From positions 827,501 through 891,500 of the forward strand of contig OX459103.1 in assembly GCA_949775045.1 (NCBI GenBank): a stretch of DNA of 64,000 bases, given 5' to 3'. The translations under genes and the position numbers were made by a program. This document shows, piece after piece, positions 60,011 through 64,000 of this stretch. The notes under the pieces are model-generated. The model had not been told where the DNA came from. It made no database searches and worked only from the letters and a program-made list of their open reading frames with translations. This stretch comes from Metridium senile (taxonomy: Eukaryota; Cnidaria; Anthozoa; Actiniaria; Metridiidae). How positions within the stretch are numbered: the first letter of the stretch is position 1; every line of letters begins with the position of its first letter.

Positions 60011-60723
60011 GAGAAATAAAACTTAATTGACTCGTTATTAAAAACCTTTATGCAAAATGAATTGCATCTGAAAACGATATCTTCACATGTGAAAGATATG
60101 ATATCTTTCACATGTAAAAGATACGAAGTTTTAGACACTAGAGAAATCCTGGTATTTCATCGATATCTATATAATAAGGTCTAATATCCCGAGATAGCGA
60201 ACCAATGAGAGCGCGCGTTCTTATGAGGTTGTGTAACTCCAGCTAAATTGCTTTAGAAATAAACATGTTATATCTTTTTGTGGCTCTAGAAAACGCGTCA
60301 CAATATTGCGTTGTCTTTTTGTTTGTGTTAGTTGTTTTCAATTTTTAAACTCTTTCAACAATTGCACTTATAACAAATTGCGTTTCATTTCGTTACAATT
60401 AATATCTCCGCCAATAACAAAGACACGAAAATAAACCAGATTTTTTTTTTTGGAATAATATATTTCGACATCGTAAACAAAATACTTGAAAGCCAGTCTA
60501 CTGTCATCTATAATAAGATTTTGGCGTTTTGATGACGTCACGTGAGAATAGATTGGTTTACTTGTAAACAAGGATGGAATACTATGTGGAGTGACGTGCC
60601 GGTCTAGAAGCATAGAATATTCTAGTAATAAAGTCGATACGGTATGGTGCGCATTCTGAGTCACATACGAAATAAATACACCATCCATGCATGCATATAT
60701 CCATCTATAGATGGCAAATAATA

Positions 60724-60754
<31 letters not shown>

Positions 60755-60792
60755 AAGAAGAAGAAGAAGAAGAAGAAAAAGAAGAAGAAGAA
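60724..60792 (+). repeat. AAG microsatellite
   Basis: GAA/AAG triplets. The poly-Leu frame on the minus strand is a by-product. Confidence 0.95.
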
Positions 60793-60835
60793 TATTTATT
60801 AATATATAAAGCGCCAATATTAATATACATTTTCA

Positions 60836-61073
60836 TCAGCGAGTAAACTAGTATAGGTTATATATTATATATATTATATATTGCGTCGGTATTTGATATA
60901 AACGATAGGTAATAGAATGAAATTTGTAACACCGTAAAAAATAGAAATAGAAACTAGCGAGTTAACTAGTATAGGCTGCGTCGGTGTTTGATATAAACGA
61001 TAGGTAATAGAATGAAATTTGTAACACCGTAAAACATGTTAACTTAACTTTACTGAAGTTTCGAGCTTTAGCT
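60836..61073. mobile_element. Repeat R1, two left parts in tandem
   Basis: Two copies of the GCGTCGGT..TTTGATATAAACGATAGG block, the first interrupted by a TATATAT stretch, then the GTTAACTTAACTTTACTGA end. Confidence 0.85.
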
Positions 61074-61309
61074 TCGTTCCTTCGTTCCTTCCTTCGTTCC
61101 TTTATTTATTTAAATTTCTTATTCATTTATTTATCCATTTGTTGATTCGTCCATCTCATCCATCCATACAATCATTAATCTTTTTATACATATATCCATC
61201 AGCAACACCTTATCTTACGTCTAGAATACAGAGCATTAAACAAACAATATGCACAAACAACATCATATATGGTTTGTTTATCAGTAAACATACGTATTTG
61301 AACCGGTAT

Positions 61310-61997
61310 AAGTTTACTACTTTTAATATTTACCAAGTGGTCAAGGTAGCAGGATTTTATAGGTATTTCAATGAATAGTACACACAGTTTAAATTTAAAC
61401 ATGTATTGGATGTTGTTTAATTTTTACCAAGTGGTCAAGGTAGCAGGATTTTATAGGTATTTCAATGAATAGTACACACAGTTTTAATTTAAACATGTAT
61501 TCGATGTTGTTTATTATTTACCAAGTGGTCAAGGTAGCAGGATTTTCAGTATAGGTATTTCAATGAATAGTACACACAGTTTAAATTTAAACATGTATTG
61601 GATGTTGTTTAATTTTTACCAAGTGGTCAAGGTAGCAGGATTTTATAGGTATTTCAATGAATAGTACACACAGTTTTAATTTAAACATGTATTGGATGTT
61701 GTTTATTATTTACCAAGTGGTGAAGGTAGCAGGATTTTATAGGTATTCCAATGGATAGTACACACAGTTTTAATTTGAACATGCATTGGATGTTGTTTAT
61801 TATTTACCAAGTGGTCAAGGTAGCAGGATTTTATATTAGGTATTTCAATGAATAGTACACACAGTTTTAATCTAAACATGTATTGGATGTTGTTTATTAT
61901 TTACCAAGTGGTCAAGGTAGCAGGATTTTATAGGTATTTCAATGAATAGTACACACAGTTTTAATTTAAACATGTATTGGATGTTGTTTATTATTTA
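61310..61997 (+). repeat. About 100-bp tandem repeat, seven copies
   Basis: Units with TTTACCAAGTGGTCAAGGTA, ATTTCAATGAATAGTACACA and ATGTATTGGATGTTGTTTA, diverging by a few bases and small insertions. No gene is seen. Confidence 0.94.
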
Positions 61998-63020
61998 CTT
62001 CATGTTTATTACACTTGAGTTAAATGCAAACTATTGATGTGATGCATTGTACAGTATTTGAGAAACTCCTTGGTTGTATTTCAGTAAGTAAATGTGGATA
62101 CATCGATTTACACTACAGAGATTATCTTAGTAACCAGTAAAAAAAATTAACACAGAAAGAATGATGAACGTTTTTAGTAGTAGATTAATTTTTAAATATT
62201 GAGAGACAAATTTATAAATATTGAGAGTTATATATATATTTTATCTTTTTTAATATCGATGTATTTTGTAAATTTATTATTATTATTATTGCTATACTTT
62301 TAATCTTATACTAATGTAAAAAAGGATATGTATTTTTATCTTATTAATAAAGACTTACTATCATTATTTTATTATTATTACTACTCAGTCCTTTTTCAGT
62401 TACCGCCTGTACCTTGATTTGCACAGTAATTGATAACCAATATACCCATAAACAATTGTTCAGTTATTGTCGATCCATCGATTTACCTAGCTACATTTCA
62501 GTAACCACTTCTTGCTTTTCTCTATACTGTAATTTCTTGCTTTCTGTTGAACTTCTATAGTTTCTTTTCATATCATCTGTTTCTTTTCATCGTTTCTGTA
62601 GAAGCCTTTTTGTCGCAGCTTTGAAGGCTTAAACTACATGTTGTATTCAAAACATATAGCCATGCCCAAGTATTACTTTTTTAATTTTGGAAATTTTAAT
62701 CGCTATCTATATAATAGACAGTACAGAACATCACATGGTCTTGGACTTGTAAAATCCGTATCTCCATGCACCCACGTAATTATATTCTCTATTTCAAAAT
62801 CAATGTCAAATACAAATAGTTCAAAAACCTAATGGAAACGACAATCACATATATAAATATTAGAGTTAAGATAGATCATTTATCACTAACTGATAGAAGG
62901 ATCAAGTATATCTATATTCAGGAAGGTTTCAAAAGGGAGCTCTGAGGATTTGTCAAACAATACATTTTTACAAAGTACGACTCCCTTGTACTGCCATATT
63001 TCGTTTATCGTCTACACTTA
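61998..63020. other. Intergenic, nothing recognised
   Basis: AT-rich sequence with an ATT-rich patch near 62275-62370. Short open frames only. Confidence 0.5.
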
Positions 63021-63026
63021 GTTCAA

Positions 63027-63285
63027 AAAAGGTTATCGGAGATAATTGGCGATTGCACGACTGAAAGAAACTGTGGTTCTTAATATAATATGCAAATAGC
63101 TCTTTAAAACCGAAAACAATGAATTTACCTTGATGTGTTTTTAGGCTCTAAAACACAAAGACAACCCTTAAAAGTTTGTACTTCATGAATTTAATTTGAC
63201 TTGTCTAAAAAGAGTACCTAAAGTACGTACCCAATCGGCAATTCTCTCCAACAACCTTTTTTGAAATAGGTATATAATGCTGTAC
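63027..63285. mobile_element. Foldback element with TATACCTATTTCAAAAA end
   Basis: AAAAAAGGTTATCGGAGATA..TTGGCGATTG and CAATCGGCAATTCTCTCCAA..CCTTTTTTGAAATAGGTATATA. It shares its right terminus with 59225-59535 and 24171-24430. Confidence 0.75.
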
Positions 63286-63324
63286 TGTGTATTATGGGAT
63301 ATGTGTGCACGTGGCGCACTTCAG

Positions 63325-63880
63325 GCCTTCCAAAATAGAGCAGCTAGAGTAATAACCATCTACAATTATAATAAAAGATCAGTGGAGACTCTGGATGAGC
63401 TCAAATGGGATATTTAAGCAATCAGATTATATATAGCTTAATATATAGATCAATCAATGGAAGTGTACCACATTACTTGACTGAAATTTGTAGTACAGTA
63501 AAAACCGCATAAAAGAACACACGATTTTCGGTTCAGCCTGATTTTGTTCTTATATATCTTACCTATTGTTCTTATGGTACTTTGTTGAACAAAATTTCAG
63601 CCCGAGTGTTCTTAATCCACTTGTTCTTTTAAACGGGTTTTTACTGTAGTACGAACTCTGTGCATTCGCATAATCTATCAGAGAAACTCAACATTTAATT
63701 GTTAGACTGCGAGCATTCCGTATTTATCCCTCCGGATTCCGAGGAAAACGAGAGAAAAATGAGCTTTTAATGAAATGCGGACGAGGGAGGATTGGGCCCA
63801 ATCTAATAATGTAATACCACGACCACGTGATTTAACTGGGAAACACAGCCTCAATTATAGAGGAGCAGATCCCTGGAATA
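63325..63880 (+). pseudogene. LINE reverse-transcriptase C-terminal fragment, interrupted
   Basis: AFQNRAARVITIYNYNKRSV, LDELKWDI, then after a frame change YRSINGSVPHYLTEICS, and, beyond an inserted MITE, PRPRDLTGKHSLNYRGADPW. These blocks are the usual order at the C-terminus of cnidarian non-LTR elements. Frameshifted and stop-ridden. Confidence 0.75.
63500..63648. mobile_element. Mariner-like MITE inserted in the LINE fragment
   Basis: CAGTAAAAACC at the left and GGTTTTTACTG at the right, each next to TA, as expected for the TA target duplication of Tc1/mariner-type elements. Inner GTGTTCTTAATCCACTTGTT phrase shared with 32924-32945. Confidence 0.8.
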
Positions 63881-64000
63881 TTTTTTATATATATTATATA
63901 TGTTTTTATATCTCATTATTATTACATGTATATTATGTATTCCTTTGCATAATGTCCTCCCTATTTCAGCCCTCCCCCTGATTGCCCCATGTAGGGGAAT

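Noticed and set aside
60368..60817. 149-codon minus-strand frame starting with poly-Leu
   Set aside because: The leucine run is the AAG microsatellite and the remainder shows no domain.

Overview
The window is metazoan and most likely cnidarian, probably anthozoan (sea anemone or coral). This is inferred from secreted proteases that end in six-cysteine ShK modules, spliceosomal introns with GT..AG borders, TATA boxes, AATAAA signals, and a dense load of foldback MITEs, LINE fragments and microsatellites in AT-rich DNA. No species can be named from the sequence alone. Nothing bacterial (operons, Shine-Dalgarno sites, CRISPR) is present.

Layout. Plus strand, 0.6-29.3 kb: a tandem cluster of four chymotrypsin-fold (S1) serine protease genes. 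Gene 1 (644-5957) has a 2-bp frameshifting insertion at the start of its first visible exon, no visible signal-peptide exon and no ShK tail. Gene 2 (8620-12055) is complete: signal peptide, S1 domain, glycine linker, one ShK. Gene 3 (14405-17812) is complete: signal peptide, S1 domain, one ShK. Gene 4 (19520-29218) is complete: signal peptide, S1 domain, short glycine linker, two ShK modules. Gene 5 (33830-39705, plus strand) is a matrix metalloprotease with a cysteine-switch propeptide, catalytic domain and two ShK modules. Convergent to it, on the minus strand, a tenth-kilobase-scale gene (58174-43050) encodes a small mucin-like membrane protein: signal peptide, Ser/Thr/Pro stalk, SEA domain, one transmembrane helix and a short tail. 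The rest, 58.2-64 kb and most introns, is repeats and transposon remains.

The five protease genes share one construction rule. Nearly every intron is phase 1, and the ShK modules lie on phase-1 exons, so modules can be added or lost without breaking the frame. Two unrelated catalytic classes (serine protease and zinc metalloprotease) therefore carry the same C-terminal module within 40 kb. The proteases are predicted to be secreted. A digestive, defensive or venom role is inference only. None of the six ShK modules has the Lys-Tyr pair used by the potassium-channel-blocking ShK toxin.

The stalk of the SEA gene is growing by tandem duplication: a 1062-bp unit holding two exons is present three times, apparently base-for-base identical, and a 180-bp one-exon unit is present three times plus two dead copies. 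Exon coordinates were derived by hand from splice signals and reading-frame continuity. In all complete models the exon lengths sum to a multiple of three.
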